Shown: positions 1 to 7,101 of the stretch, in pieces
How positions within the stretch are numbered: position 1 is the stretch's first letter
Layout of the letters: each line of letters opens with the position of its first letter
Origin: Bacteroidota bacterium
GTDB taxonomy: Bacteria; Bacteroidota; Bacteroidia; Chitinophagales; Chitinophagaceae
DNA: 35,741 nucleotides
Direction: 5' to 3'
Assembly: GCA_013289015.1 (NCBI GenBank)
Contig: JABDAV010000027.1
Coordinates: 1 to 35,741, forward strand
Program-made: the position numbers and the translations under genes
Notes under the pieces: model-generated
Told to the model about the DNA's origin: nothing
The model's database searches: none
Seen by the model: only the letters and a program-made list of their open reading frames with translations

Positions 1-2
1 CA

Positions 3-152
3 TTGATCTCACATCCTGCATCCATGAGCCATTATGGTGTTTCAAGAGACGAACGTTTAAAGTTCGGCATTACTGATGGCCTGATAAGAATGAGTGTTGG
101 GCTTGAAAACATCGAAGACATCTTAACAGACTTTGATAACGCATTGCAATAA
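3..152 (+). CDS. PLP-dependent Cys/Met metabolism enzyme, C-terminal fragment
   Basis: Only the last 49 codons are inside the window; the gene begins upstream. The readable tail runs from [12 protein letters not shown] through [21 protein letters not shown] to a TAA stop. This matches the C-terminus of the cystathionine gamma-synthase / O-succinylhomoserine sulfhydrylase / methionine gamma-lyase family, in which the SHPASM(S/T)H segment, the acidic 'R..GI.DGLIR.SVG.E' block and a closing 'D....AL' helix are strongly conserved. Members are cytosolic PLP enzymes of methionine and cysteine metabolism. The tail cannot distinguish the subfamilies, so the exact reaction is left open. The next gene starts 2 bp after the stop, so the two are probably co-transcribed. 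Confidence 0.8.
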   Translation: MISHPASMSHYGVSRDERLKFGITDGLIRMSVGLENIEDILTDFDNALQ

Positions 153-154
153 TT

Positions 155-1099
155 ATGAGCAAACGAATTGCTATCATCGGTGCAGGCATAAGCGGGCTTT
201 CATGCGCTTACCTTTTAAGCGAAAAAAATTACAACATAACTGTTTTTGCAAAAGATTTTTCACCTAACATTACTTCAAACCGCGCTGCTGCATTTTGGTT
301 TCCTTATCATATACGCAACGATAAAAGAGGTATTAACTGGTGCCGCCGTTCTTATGCTTTTTATGAACAACTTGCTATAGATGCCAACACAGGTATCAGC
401 ATGAAAAAATTAATAAAAGTATTGCGGAAAGGTGTTGTTGAAGAAGAGCCTGTGTGGGTTGAATTCATGCCTCCGGGTGCATGTAAAATTATTCCGCAGG
501 AAGAATTAGTGCCCGGTGTTTTTAAAGCATACGATGTTTTGGTTCCGTTAATTGAAACGCAGCTATTTCTTCCTTATATGCAAAATATACTGGTTGAAAA
601 AGATGTTGTTTTTAAACAAAAAATCATCAGCAGTTTCAGCGAGCTTTCTTCTTTCGATATAATTATAAATTGTTCTGCTTTAGGTGCGCGCGAATTGTGC
701 AACGATAAAACAATAATTCCTGTACGCGGCCAGGTTGCATTAGTTGAAACTGATACCAGCAGGCCTGTATATCTTGATAACGAAATGCCTTTATACATTG
801 TTCCGCGAAAAGATGCAATGATCGTTGGGGGCACTTATGAAGAAAATGTTTTTGAGGAAAAAACAGAACCTGCAACCATTGAACGCATTTTGCAAACTGC
901 ATATAATGTGTTTCCTGAATTGAAAGAACGAGAAGTAATTGGCAGCTGGGCAGGGCTTCGTCCATACAGAAGTGAGGTAAGAGTAGAACATGAAGCCGGC
1001 ACAAACATCATTCATAATTATGGTCATGGCGGAAGTGGTTTTACGCTTGCATTTGGCTGTGCTGAAGAAGTTGTGCATTTAACAGAAAAAATAAATTAA
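155..1099 (+). CDS. FAD-dependent D-amino-acid oxidase-like protein (DAO family)
   Basis: Predicted 314 aa flavoenzyme, about the length of eukaryotic D-amino-acid oxidase. The N-terminus carries the dinucleotide-binding motif GAGISGL (residues 9-15). It is followed by the segment TSNRAAAFWFPY, which resembles the DAAO 'TS..A.A.W.PY' region that packs on the flavin. Near the C-terminus, HNYGHGGSGFTLAFG matches the DAAO family signature (H-N/A-Y-G-x-G-G-x-G-x5-G). The family oxidatively deaminates D-amino acids (or D-aspartate) to 2-oxo acids, ammonia and hydrogen peroxide. It has no signal peptide and should be cytosolic. It starts 2 bp after the upstream PLP enzyme gene and lies 4 bp before an acetyltransferase gene, suggesting one operon of amino-acid catabolism. 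The substrate preference cannot be read from sequence. Confidence 0.82.
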   Translation: MSKRIAIIGAGISGLSCAYLLSEKNYNITVFAKDFSPNITSNRAAAFWFPYHIRNDKRGINWCRRSYAFYEQLAIDANTGISMKKLIKVLRKGVVEEEPVWVEFMPPGACKIIPQEELVPGVFKAYDVLVPLIETQLFLPYMQNILVEKDVVFKQKIISSFSELSSFDIIINCSALGARELCNDKTIIPVRGQVALVETDTSRPVYLDNEMPLYIVPRKDAMIVGGTYEENVFEEKTEPATIERILQTAYNVFPELKEREVIGSWAGLRPYRSEVRVEHEAGTNIIHNYGHGGSGFTLAFGCAEEVVHLTEKIN

Positions 1100-1103
1100 T
1101 TGA

Positions 1104-1556
1104 ATGAGCATACAAATTCGCAAAGCGGTTAAAGAAGATTGTGCAAGATTGCTTGAATTGATAAAGGAGCTTGCAACATTTGAAAAAGCGCCGGATGAAG
1201 TAACGGTTACACTGGATCATTTTATTGAAAGTGGTTTTGGTGAAAAGCCTGTGTGGTATGGATTTGTGGCCGAAGACGAAGGCGTTATTGAAGGCTTCTC
1301 CAATTATTATATTCGTTATTCAACATGGAAAGGCCAGCGCCTGTATCTTGAAGACCTTATTGTTACAGAACAAGCGCGCGGCAAAGGAATTGGTAAATTA
1401 TTATTTGATCGTTTGATTGAAGAAGCAAAAGAAAAAAAGTTTAATGGTATTGTTTGGCAGGTATTGGATTGGAATGAACCTGCTATCAACTTCTATAAAA
1501 AATACAACGCAAAGTTTGATGATGAATGGGTGAATTGCAGCATAGAGATTGGTTAG
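1104..1556 (+). CDS. GNAT family N-acetyltransferase, diamine (SSAT)-like
   Basis: A 150 aa single-domain GNAT protein, the usual length for spermidine/spermine or thialysine acetyltransferases. The central strands contain YYIRYSTWKGQRLYLEDL, which closely follows the SSAT pattern. Then comes the acetyl-CoA pyrophosphate-binding loop ARGKGIGKLL (R/Q-x-x-G-x-G/A) at about residues 91-100. The WQVLDWNEPAINFYKKYNA segment is the conserved GNAT motif B. The expected reaction is transfer of acetyl from acetyl-CoA to a primary amine, perhaps a polyamine or lysine analogue. It lies 4 bp downstream of the DAAO-like gene, so the two are probably translated from one message. The exact amine substrate is inference. 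Confidence 0.85.
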   Translation: MSIQIRKAVKEDCARLLELIKELATFEKAPDEVTVTLDHFIESGFGEKPVWYGFVAEDEGVIEGFSNYYIRYSTWKGQRLYLEDLIVTEQARGKGIGKLLFDRLIEEAKEKKFNGIVWQVLDWNEPAINFYKKYNAKFDDEWVNCSIEIG

Positions 1557-1561
1557 ATTTG
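1554..1561 (+). promoter_or_regulatory. candidate Bacteroidota -7 box TAGATTTG
   Basis: This octamer fits the Bacteroidota sigma-factor -7 consensus TAnnTTTG and sits 19 bp before the ATG of the T9SS protein gene. It overlaps the stop region of the upstream acetyltransferase. A TTG at 1535-1537 is a possible -33 element, but the 16-bp spacing is shorter than the usual 19-21 bp. The call rests on motif and position only. Confidence 0.35.
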
Positions 1562-1580
1562 ATAATCTAAAAAAAGCACT

Positions 1581-3077
1581 ATGAAAAAGACCTTGCTTCG
1601 CTTGTTTATTTTTTTTGTTGTGTGCTCATCAAAAATATGTGCGCAGCAAACATTTTCGGATGCATTTAAAATTGAAAATGGATTCACACTGCGTGGAATA
1701 ATTGTTCAGGCAACAAACAGCAATTTTTTAACTGCTATAAGCATAGACTCTGGCCTTTATATAACGCGTCTCAGAAAAACGGGTGGTATTTTATGGGAAA
1801 AATTATATGGAACGGGTACAGGTGAAAGCGCCGATATAAGCGAAACGCCTGACAATGGATTTGTATGTTACGGTTATATGAATAATACTATAACCGGTAA
1901 TCACCAACTTACTTTATTTAAATGCGATAGCACCGGCAAAATTGAATGGTCGAAAAGTTTGCAGGTAGATTATAATGATTATTACATCTATGCAGAGCTG
2001 CTAATGGTAGATTCAAAAGGTAATTATGTTATAGTTTATCAAATGCAGTCAAAATTTACTTATGCAACAGAACAAATGCGGTTATTGAAATTCGACAACG
2101 CCGGTAACATAATATTTGAAACAGGATTTAAAAATTTGTTTGATCAATCTTATCAATACCTGCATGTAAATGCTATTACCGAATCTTATAATGGCGGATA
2201 TCTTATTGCGCTCAATTACCAGGAAGCGCTTTTAGGAATATCGAGCTCTTATCTGCTGCTTACTGATTCATCAGGTAATGAAATTTCTTACAGGCCCTTT
2301 GGTCTTAATCTTTTGGGATTGGAAGATTATGATACTCCACTGTACCTTTTTAAAAACAAGGGCAAATACCAGGTGTTGGGTTATTACAATCATTTTAACG
2401 GAGAAGAAACGAAAGAGTATTATTATATCACTTCGGTTGATAAAAATGAAACTGTAACAAATGGCATACTCATTCCATATAATGGTTTTGCTTTAAAGCA
2501 ATACCTCACTAAAAATAAAATTTCATTACACAATGTTGATGGATATGTTATTAACCCAAATGGGATAGCCTCTGTGAATTATCAGAGCGATGGCACTTAT
2601 ATCAATAAATATGATTCAGCAGGAAGAATATGTCCTGATTATACATTGCCTGATTATGATTATAAAGAGATTCCAAAAACTTTTTACCTGGATAGTGAAA
2701 TTACCGGAACAAGAAAAGTTATAGAGAACATTGAAACAGCAGATGGCGGAATTACAGTTAAAGATATTCACCTGATGAAAACCATATGTTCAGGAGATGC
2801 ACCGCCATTTATAACAAGTAGTTTGTCAGAGAAAATAAATGCAACAACTAATGCAGGTTTATTTCCAAATCCTGCACATAATACAATTGCTGTTTCAGTG
2901 CCTTCAGTAAAGAATAAACAACTGCAGTTATTTAATGCTGAAGGGAAATTGTTACAATCAATTTCATTAAAACAAAGTGTAACAATATTGAATATATCAG
3001 CTTATAAAAACGGGATATACCTGGTGAGAATTTCGGGAGAAGGTGAAACAGAAACATTAAAATTCATTAAAGAATAA
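1581..3077 (+). CDS. secreted protein with T9SS type A C-terminal sorting domain
   Basis: A 498 aa exported protein. It begins with a Lys-positive, hydrophobic signal peptide ending near CAQQ (about residue 22). The body (about 25-400) has recurring short strands of the type 'D..G...W.K' (for example KTGGILWEK, STGKIEWSK, NAGNIIFE). These suggest a beta-propeller-like or delta-60-repeat fold. Residues about 424-498 are a Por secretion-system (type IX) C-terminal domain: FPNPAHNTI, then LQLFNAEGKLLQS, then NGIYLVRI and a terminal LKFIKE. T9SS substrates cross the outer membrane and lose this domain on export. It lies 2 bp before the following oxidoreductase gene. The passenger function is unknown. 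Confidence 0.85.
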   Translation: MKKTLLRLFIFFVVCSSKICAQQTFSDAFKIENGFTLRGIIVQATNSNFLTAISIDSGLYITRLRKTGGILWEKLYGTGTGESADISETPDNGFVCYGYMNNTITGNHQLTLFKCDSTGKIEWSKSLQVDYNDYYIYAELLMVDSKGNYVIVYQMQSKFTYATEQMRLLKFDNAGNIIFETGFKNLFDQSYQYLHVNAITESYNGGYLIALNYQEALLGISSSYLLLTDSSGNEISYRPFGLNLLGLEDYDTPLYLFKNKGKYQVLGYYNHFNGEETKEYYYITSVDKNETVTNGILIPYNGFALKQYLTKNKISLHNVDGYVINPNGIASVNYQSDGTYINKYDSAGRICPDYTLPDYDYKEIPKTFYLDSEITGTRKVIENIETADGGITVKDIHLMKTICSGDAPPFITSSLSEKINATTNAGLFPNPAHNTIAVSVPSVKNKQLQLFNAEGKLLQSISLKQSVTILNISAYKNGIYLVRISGEGETETLKFIKE

Positions 3078-3079
3078 AT

Positions 3080-4066
3080 ATGATACGCTGGGGAATTTTA
3101 GGCTGTGGCCGCATTGCAAGAAAATTTGCATCTGATCTTAAGTTAGTTGAAAATGCAGAACTTGTTGCCTGTGGTGCGCGCAATGCTGCTTCGGCAGATG
3201 CGTTTGCAAAAGAATTTTCACTAAAAAATATTCATTACAGTTATGAATCATTGGTGAAAGATGATGAAGTGGATGTTGTCTATGTTGCAACACCACACAG
3301 CCATCATTATGAACATACGTTGCTTTGCATTAATCATAACAAAGCTGTGTTATGTGAGAAGGCGTTTGCCATCAACTATAAACAGGTAAAAGAAATGATT
3401 GATGCAGCACGCGATAAAAAAGTTTTTCTGATGGAAGCTGTATGGACGAAATTTCTTCAACCCTACAAAAAAGTGCAGGAGATGATTAACAGCGGAATGC
3501 TTGGTGAAGTAAAAAGCATGCTGTTGAATTTTGGCTTTAAAGCGCCGCCCGACGCGCCACAACGTTTGCTTGATCCGGAATTAGGCGGCGGTACTATTTT
3601 AGACATTGGCATTTATAATGTGTTTACAGCTTTATATTTTTTAGGTAAACCTGATGAAATACAGGCAACCGCAACCTTAACCAAAGGAAATACGGATGAA
3701 CAATGTTCTGTTACATTCAAATACAATGATGGAAAGCTTGTACAAATGTTCTCTACTTTTTTAACTGATACTGCAACTGAAGCTGAGATAAACGGAACCA
3801 AAGGCCGTGTTCGGTTAACATACCGCTATTACACACCGTTTACCACGATAGAATTTTTTACCGGTAAGCCACCGGAAAAACAAATTATTGAAACGGATGA
3901 TGAAAAGAAAGGCTGGGGCTATGAACATGAAGCCAAACACGTTTGCGAATGTTTGGAAAAAGGATTAATAGAAAGCCCTGTTATGACACACGCAGATTCA
4001 TTGCTTTTAATGGAAACACTGGATGCTATCCGTAAGAAAGCAGGAATTATTTATGATGTTGATTAA
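3080..4066 (+). CDS. Gfo/Idh/MocA family NAD(P)-dependent oxidoreductase
   Basis: A 328 aa cytosolic dehydrogenase of the usual family length. The N-terminal Rossmann fold shows WGILGCGRIARKFA (residues 4-17). The family's 'EKP' catalytic motif appears as CEKAFA (E93-K94), with alanine replacing proline, as in several dihydrodiol-dehydrogenase-like members. GGGTILDIGIYN (about 169-180) corresponds to the conserved D-x-G-x-Y/H substrate-binding helix. The C-terminal domain is the alpha/beta sheet typical of the family. Members oxidise or reduce sugars, inositols or trans-dihydrodiols with NAD(P)H; the substrate here cannot be predicted. It is separated by only 2 bp from the secreted-protein gene and is followed by a 65-bp gap before the cytochrome. 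Confidence 0.87.
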   Translation: MIRWGILGCGRIARKFASDLKLVENAELVACGARNAASADAFAKEFSLKNIHYSYESLVKDDEVDVVYVATPHSHHYEHTLLCINHNKAVLCEKAFAINYKQVKEMIDAARDKKVFLMEAVWTKFLQPYKKVQEMINSGMLGEVKSMLLNFGFKAPPDAPQRLLDPELGGGTILDIGIYNVFTALYFLGKPDEIQATATLTKGNTDEQCSVTFKYNDGKLVQMFSTFLTDTATEAEINGTKGRVRLTYRYYTPFTTIEFFTGKPPEKQIIETDDEKKGWGYEHEAKHVCECLEKGLIESPVMTHADSLLLMETLDAIRKKAGIIYDVD

Positions 4067-4131
4067 AATTTCGTCGCAAAAAATTTTATTCAACGAAAAA
4101 AACAATTATTTTACCGCTGAAATCAACTGAT

Positions 4132-4647
4132 ATGATAACATCAAACAAAAGAAAAGTAAATCTTCTATTGTTGCTCGCTGCCTGTGTTTTTGTTAGCGTG
4201 GCTGCAACAAAGCCTTCAAAAACAAATGTGCCGACAGCAAATCCTGTTGTATTCAAAGACACAGGAATTTTTAAAAATCTTAAAGTTCTACCACAGGATA
4301 TAAGTAAAGACAGCCTCGATCATATCATGCATGGTTTTACTGCAGCATTAGGTGTTCGTTGCAATTTCTGCCATGTTTTTGATAATGGCAAACCGGATTT
4401 CGCAAGTGATGATAAAGAAGAGAAAGGAATTGCGCGTTACATGATGAAGATGACCGGAGAGATCAATGCGAAATATTTTAACATGAACAATTCAACCATG
4501 ACGGATACAATTTCAGTGGTAAAATGCTTTACCTGTCATCGCGGCAGCCCGCATCCGGATGAAGCCAGCATGGGAATGAATAACGGTAATATGCCTCCGC
4601 CACCACCACCCGGCCAGGCGCCACCGCCTCCTCAAAAACAGCAATAA
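4132..4647 (+). CDS. di-heme c-type cytochrome (reaction-centre cytochrome subunit-like)
   Basis: A 171 aa exported protein with an N-terminal hydrophobic segment (residues 10-25) and two heme c sites: CNFCH (77-81) and CFTCH (132-136). The stretch MHGFTAALGVRCNFCH (66-81) has a Met ahead of 'LGV.C..CH'. This is the arrangement in PF02276 photosynthetic reaction-centre cytochrome subunits, where that Met is the sixth heme ligand. A second Met-rich helix (RYMMKMTGE, 102-110) precedes the second heme and could supply its ligand. The tail after residue 154 is nearly all Pro/Gly/Gln. It probably carries electrons in the periplasm; nothing here suggests photosynthesis. A strong intrinsic terminator follows. 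Confidence 0.85.
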   Translation: MITSNKRKVNLLLLLAACVFVSVAATKPSKTNVPTANPVVFKDTGIFKNLKVLPQDISKDSLDHIMHGFTAALGVRCNFCHVFDNGKPDFASDDKEEKGIARYMMKMTGEINAKYFNMNNSTMTDTISVVKCFTCHRGSPHPDEASMGMNNGNMPPPPPPGQAPPPPQKQQ

Positions 4648-4660
4648 TATTAATATTTGA

Positions 4661-4685
4661 AAGCAGCTGATAAGCTGCTTTTTTA
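4661..4685 (+). terminator. intrinsic terminator after the cytochrome gene
   Basis: AAGCAGCT (4661-4668) and AGCTGCTT (4673-4680) form a perfect 8-bp stem with a 4-nt loop, followed at once by a T run. It begins 14 bp after the cytochrome stop codon. Confidence 0.75.
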
Positions 4686-4892
4686 TTTCATAATACCACC
4701 TACCGGCTGCTTTTTTTTTGATATAATCACATGGCAGCTAAACGAAGGTAAAAATTGAAAGGAATTTTTTTGCTATCGGTTTATAAGAAACGATTGATAC
4801 ACACCTGCAGGCTGTATTGATCCTTTTATTATCAATTGCCTGTCTCCTGGTTACTCCGTAGTTTATTTTGGCGAAAAATAATTGAAATAAAG

Positions 4893-4931
4893 CCGGTATT
4901 TCTTCGATCTAATAGTTCGAAGAAATACCGG
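4893..4931. repeat. perfect 15-bp inverted repeat (hairpin)
   Basis: CCGGTATTTCTTCGA (4893-4907) is exactly complementary to TCGAAGAAATACCGG (4917-4931), with a 9-nt spacer. It lacks a T tail and lies over 200 bp from the nearest stop codon, so it is not an obvious terminator. A related hairpin with the same TTCTTCGAT / ATCGAAGAA core occurs at 25037-25060. Confidence 0.85.
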
Positions 4932-4985
4932 AGATATGAAGGAGATATGAAGGAAGTATGAAGGAAGTATGAAGGAGATATGAAG
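4931..4985. repeat. five tandem 11-bp repeats
   Basis: Five head-to-tail copies of an 11-bp unit begin at the last base of the preceding inverted repeat. Units 1, 2 and 5 read GAGATATGAAG; units 3 and 4 read GAAGTATGAAG. The A-A-B-B-A order suggests past duplication or slippage. The 11-bp period is close to one helical turn, so every unit would face the same side of the DNA. Confidence 0.85.
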
Positions 4986-5129
4986 GACGGGTCAAAGACT
5001 TTACAGGTTTGTCTTTCTGTGTCTTATCCAGATAAGACTGAATGAACTTTAGCAGGCAGAGATTTTACAAAGCGGAGAGCAACATGGAATAAGATAACAG
5101 CCAAACATCTTTTCTGTTGTATCTTTTAC

Positions 5130-5152
5130 AAAAAAACCCCACCTATGGGTTT
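5130..5152 (-). terminator. intrinsic terminator after gtrA-like gene
   Basis: Read on the minus strand, AAACCC and GGGTTT form a 6-bp stem with a 7-nt loop, followed by a run of T. It starts about 35 bp past the stop codon of the minus-strand GtrA gene. Confidence 0.6.
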
Positions 5153-5187
5153 AATTATGTTAAAACATGAACCTGTTGTAATAATGA

Positions 5188-5565
5188 TCAGTGAAAATTA
5201 AAATAATTATTGGCGGTAAAATTCCAGATGAAAACAAGTCCAACAGCAATAAGTTTCGACAGGTAAAAATTTAGTGAGAGCCGGCTATTGAACAAATAGA
5301 TAAACAGGTTATTTAATCCCAGGCCAATAAGTGATATGATGATAAACTTTATAAAATAAGCTTCTTCGTTGGTACTGCTGGCATTAAATGTCCAGAACAT
5401 ATTCAAAAAGAAGTTACAGGTAGCCGCAATGGTAAACCCAAGGCTGTTAGCAACATATTTATTAATGCGTAATACTTCTTTGCAAAACCAGGTTATTGAA
5501 AAATCAATAACCATTCCTAACAGGCCTACAAGGCCAAACCGGAACATTTTGTAAATAATATCCAT
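5188..5565 (-). CDS. GtrA family membrane protein
   Basis: A 125 aa hydrophobic protein with four predicted membrane segments, the standard GtrA (PF04138) size. The opening FGLVGLLGMVIDFSITWF and the following 'N..A..LGF..A...NF..N..WTF' pattern (NSLGFTIAATCNFFLNMFWTF) are the family's two most conserved stretches. GtrA proteins are thought to help move undecaprenyl-linked sugars across the inner membrane for surface polysaccharide modification. No glycosyltransferase is adjacent, so the partner is unknown. It is transcribed alone, divergently from map, with its own terminator. Confidence 0.87.
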   Translation of the reverse strand: MDIIYKMFRFGLVGLLGMVIDFSITWFCKEVLRINKYVANSLGFTIAATCNFFLNMFWTFNASSTNEEAYFIKFIIISLIGLGLNNLFIYLFNSRLSLNFYLSKLIAVGLVFIWNFTANNYFNFH

Positions 5566-5659
5566 AGTGCAAAATACTATAAGAAGTTAATCATACTTCT
5601 TTGGTAACACATACTTAAAAAATTTTCATGAAATTTGCATGCCTCAGTACAAGAATATT

Positions 5660-6484
5660 ATGATAATTATTAAAACAGACACCGAGATTGAATTGATGAA
5701 GCAAAGTGCAAGGCTTGTTAGTCAAACACTTACCGAAGTTGCCACCATGCTTAAACCCGGCGTTACCACTTTACAAATAGAAAGGCTTTGTTCAGCATTC
5801 ATTCGCGATCATAAAGCTATTCCGTCATTTTTAAATTATCGCGGCTATCCTTATACTATCTGCGCTTCGGTGAATGATGTGGTAGTGCATGGTTTTCCCA
5901 ATAATGTTGTACTAAAAGATGGCGATATTGTTTCAATAGATTTTGGTGTGATATTAAATGGCTGGCATGGCGATCATGCGTATACTTTTTTGTTGGGAGA
6001 AGCAAGCGATGCAGTATTGCAACTGTTGCGTGTTACCAAAGATTCTTTATATAAAGGCATTGAAAAAGCTATTGCCGGCAACCGTGTAGGAGATATTTCC
6101 CATGCCATACAGGAATACACAGAACGTAAACATGGTTATGGCGTTGTTAGAGAATTGGTCGGTCATGGTTTGGGAAGAAGTTTGCATGAAGATCCGCAGG
6201 TGCCTAATTATGGAAAACGCGGTATTGGCAAAACGTTAAAAGAAAATATGGTGCTGGCTATTGAGCCTATGATAAATATGGGAACAAAAGATGTTTATAC
6301 AGAAAGTGATGGCTGGACGGTTCGCACACGCGATGGCAAACCTTCCGTTCATTTTGAACACGATGTTTGCATTAAAAGAAATAAAGCGCTTATACTTTCA
6401 GATTACTCTATAATTGAAAAGGCTGAACAGGCAAACAGTAACCTGAATACTTCCTACTATACAGGCAAAATAGCTGCTGTATAA
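5660..6484 (+). CDS. map: type I methionine aminopeptidase
   Basis: Removes the initiator methionine from nascent proteins in the cytosol. The pita-bread fold ligands are all visible: the two Asp of VSIDFGV and GDHAYTF, the His of VGHGLGRSLHE, the Glu of LAIEPM and the Glu of HFEHDVCI. HGFPNN is the conserved substrate-side motif. The reading frame is open from an ATG at 5639, but I prefer the ATG at 5660 (274 aa, MIIIKTDTEIELM). Family members begin with 'I.IK...EI..M', and a -7-like box (GAAATTTG, 5630-5637, one mismatch) leaves no room for a leader ahead of 5639. The RfaE2 gene follows after 21 bp, probably in the same operon. The short Asn/Ser-rich tail after residue 255 looks dispensable. 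Confidence 0.93.
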   Translation: MIIIKTDTEIELMKQSARLVSQTLTEVATMLKPGVTTLQIERLCSAFIRDHKAIPSFLNYRGYPYTICASVNDVVVHGFPNNVVLKDGDIVSIDFGVILNGWHGDHAYTFLLGEASDAVLQLLRVTKDSLYKGIEKAIAGNRVGDISHAIQEYTERKHGYGVVRELVGHGLGRSLHEDPQVPNYGKRGIGKTLKENMVLAIEPMINMGTKDVYTESDGWTVRTRDGKPSVHFEHDVCIKRNKALILSDYSIIEKAEQANSNLNTSYYTGKIAAV

Positions 6485-6505
6485 AACTTAAAACCAAAAC
6501 AGCAA

Positions 6506-7000
6506 ATGAAAAATATCAAAGCAATTGAAGAAAAAATTATTTCTTCTCCTCATGATCTTGCATTCTGGTTAAACCGTAAACGCATATTAGGTAAAACCAT
6601 TGCATTCACCAACGGCTGTTTCGATATATTGCATGAAGGCCATATTTTTTCTTTATCGCAGGCTGCAAAAGAAGCCGATTGTTTGGTCGTTGGTTTAAAT
6701 GCAGACTGCAGTGTAAGAAAATTAAAAGGTGAACATCGTCCCGTGAACAATGAACATGCACGATTGCTTATTCTTGCTTCATTATTGATAGTGGATGCTG
6801 TAATTCTTTTTGAAGAAGATACTCCGCTTGAGCTGATAAAAAAAGTTATGCCTGATGTATTGGTTAAAGGAGGCGATTATACTGTTGAAACCATTGTTGG
6901 TGCGAAAGAAGTTATTGCCAATGGTGGACGCGTTGCAGTGAATCCTTTACTTCCCGGTTTTTCAACAACCGGAATTATTGAAAAGATCAGAAGCCTTTAA
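6506..7000 (+). CDS. rfaE2: D-glycero-beta-D-manno-heptose 1-phosphate adenylyltransferase-like nucleotidyltransferase
   Basis: A 164 aa stand-alone version of the C-terminal domain of HldE. The nucleotidyltransferase signature FTNGCFDILHEGH (T/N-x-x-F-D-x-x-H-x-G-H) lies at about residues 34-46. LKGEHRPVNNEHARLLILASL and the closing GFSTTGIIEKI are diagnostic of the RfaE2 group. The enzyme transfers AMP from ATP to heptose 1-phosphate in the ADP-heptose pathway that feeds LPS core synthesis. The separate kinase and epimerase genes are not in this window. It is 21 bp downstream of map. The general fold is certain; heptose specificity is inferred from the motif set. Confidence 0.9.
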   Translation: MKNIKAIEEKIISSPHDLAFWLNRKRILGKTIAFTNGCFDILHEGHIFSLSQAAKEADCLVVGLNADCSVRKLKGEHRPVNNEHARLLILASLLIVDAVILFEEDTPLELIKKVMPDVLVKGGDYTVETIVGAKEVIANGGRVAVNPLLPGFSTTGIIEKIRSL

Positions 7001-7060
7001 ACTTTTACTTCATTTTATTTTGGCTGTTTCAACTTTGATAACGTATAAAAAAACTTAATG

Positions 7061-7089
7061 TTGAACAAAAGCGGGCTTTTTTATATTTG
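7061..7089 (+). promoter_or_regulatory. candidate promoter for ppk (TTG-18-TATATTTG)
   Basis: TATATTTG (7082-7089) matches the Bacteroidota -7 consensus, and TTG (7061-7063) stands 18 bp upstream as a -33 candidate. The box ends 12 bp before the ATG at 7102. Transcription would therefore start close to that codon, and a TTG start at 7087 is excluded. Confidence 0.5.
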
Positions 7090-7101
7090 ATTTTCTTACG
7101 T

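Larger units (their letters stand above)
4686..5187. other. gene-free interval with several inverted and direct repeats
   Basis: This 500-bp stretch has no ORF I would accept on either strand. It holds a near-palindrome centred on CCTGCAGG (about 4797-4817), a perfect 15-bp inverted repeat (4893-4931), five 11-bp direct repeats (4931-4985) and a small inverted repeat GTCTTATC / GATAAGAC (5021-5038). The gtrA terminator lies at its right end. The density of symmetric sequence is unusual for this window. Confidence 0.6.

Noticed and set aside
663-1004. Minus-strand open frames within the DAAO-like gene
   Set aside because: They lie opposite a strongly supported gene, and their translations are Cys/His/Phe-rich without any motif.
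4931-4985. Plasmid-type replication iterons
   Set aside because: Five short direct repeats alone are not enough: no replication initiator gene and no clear DnaA boxes are nearby, and the surroundings are ordinary chromosome.
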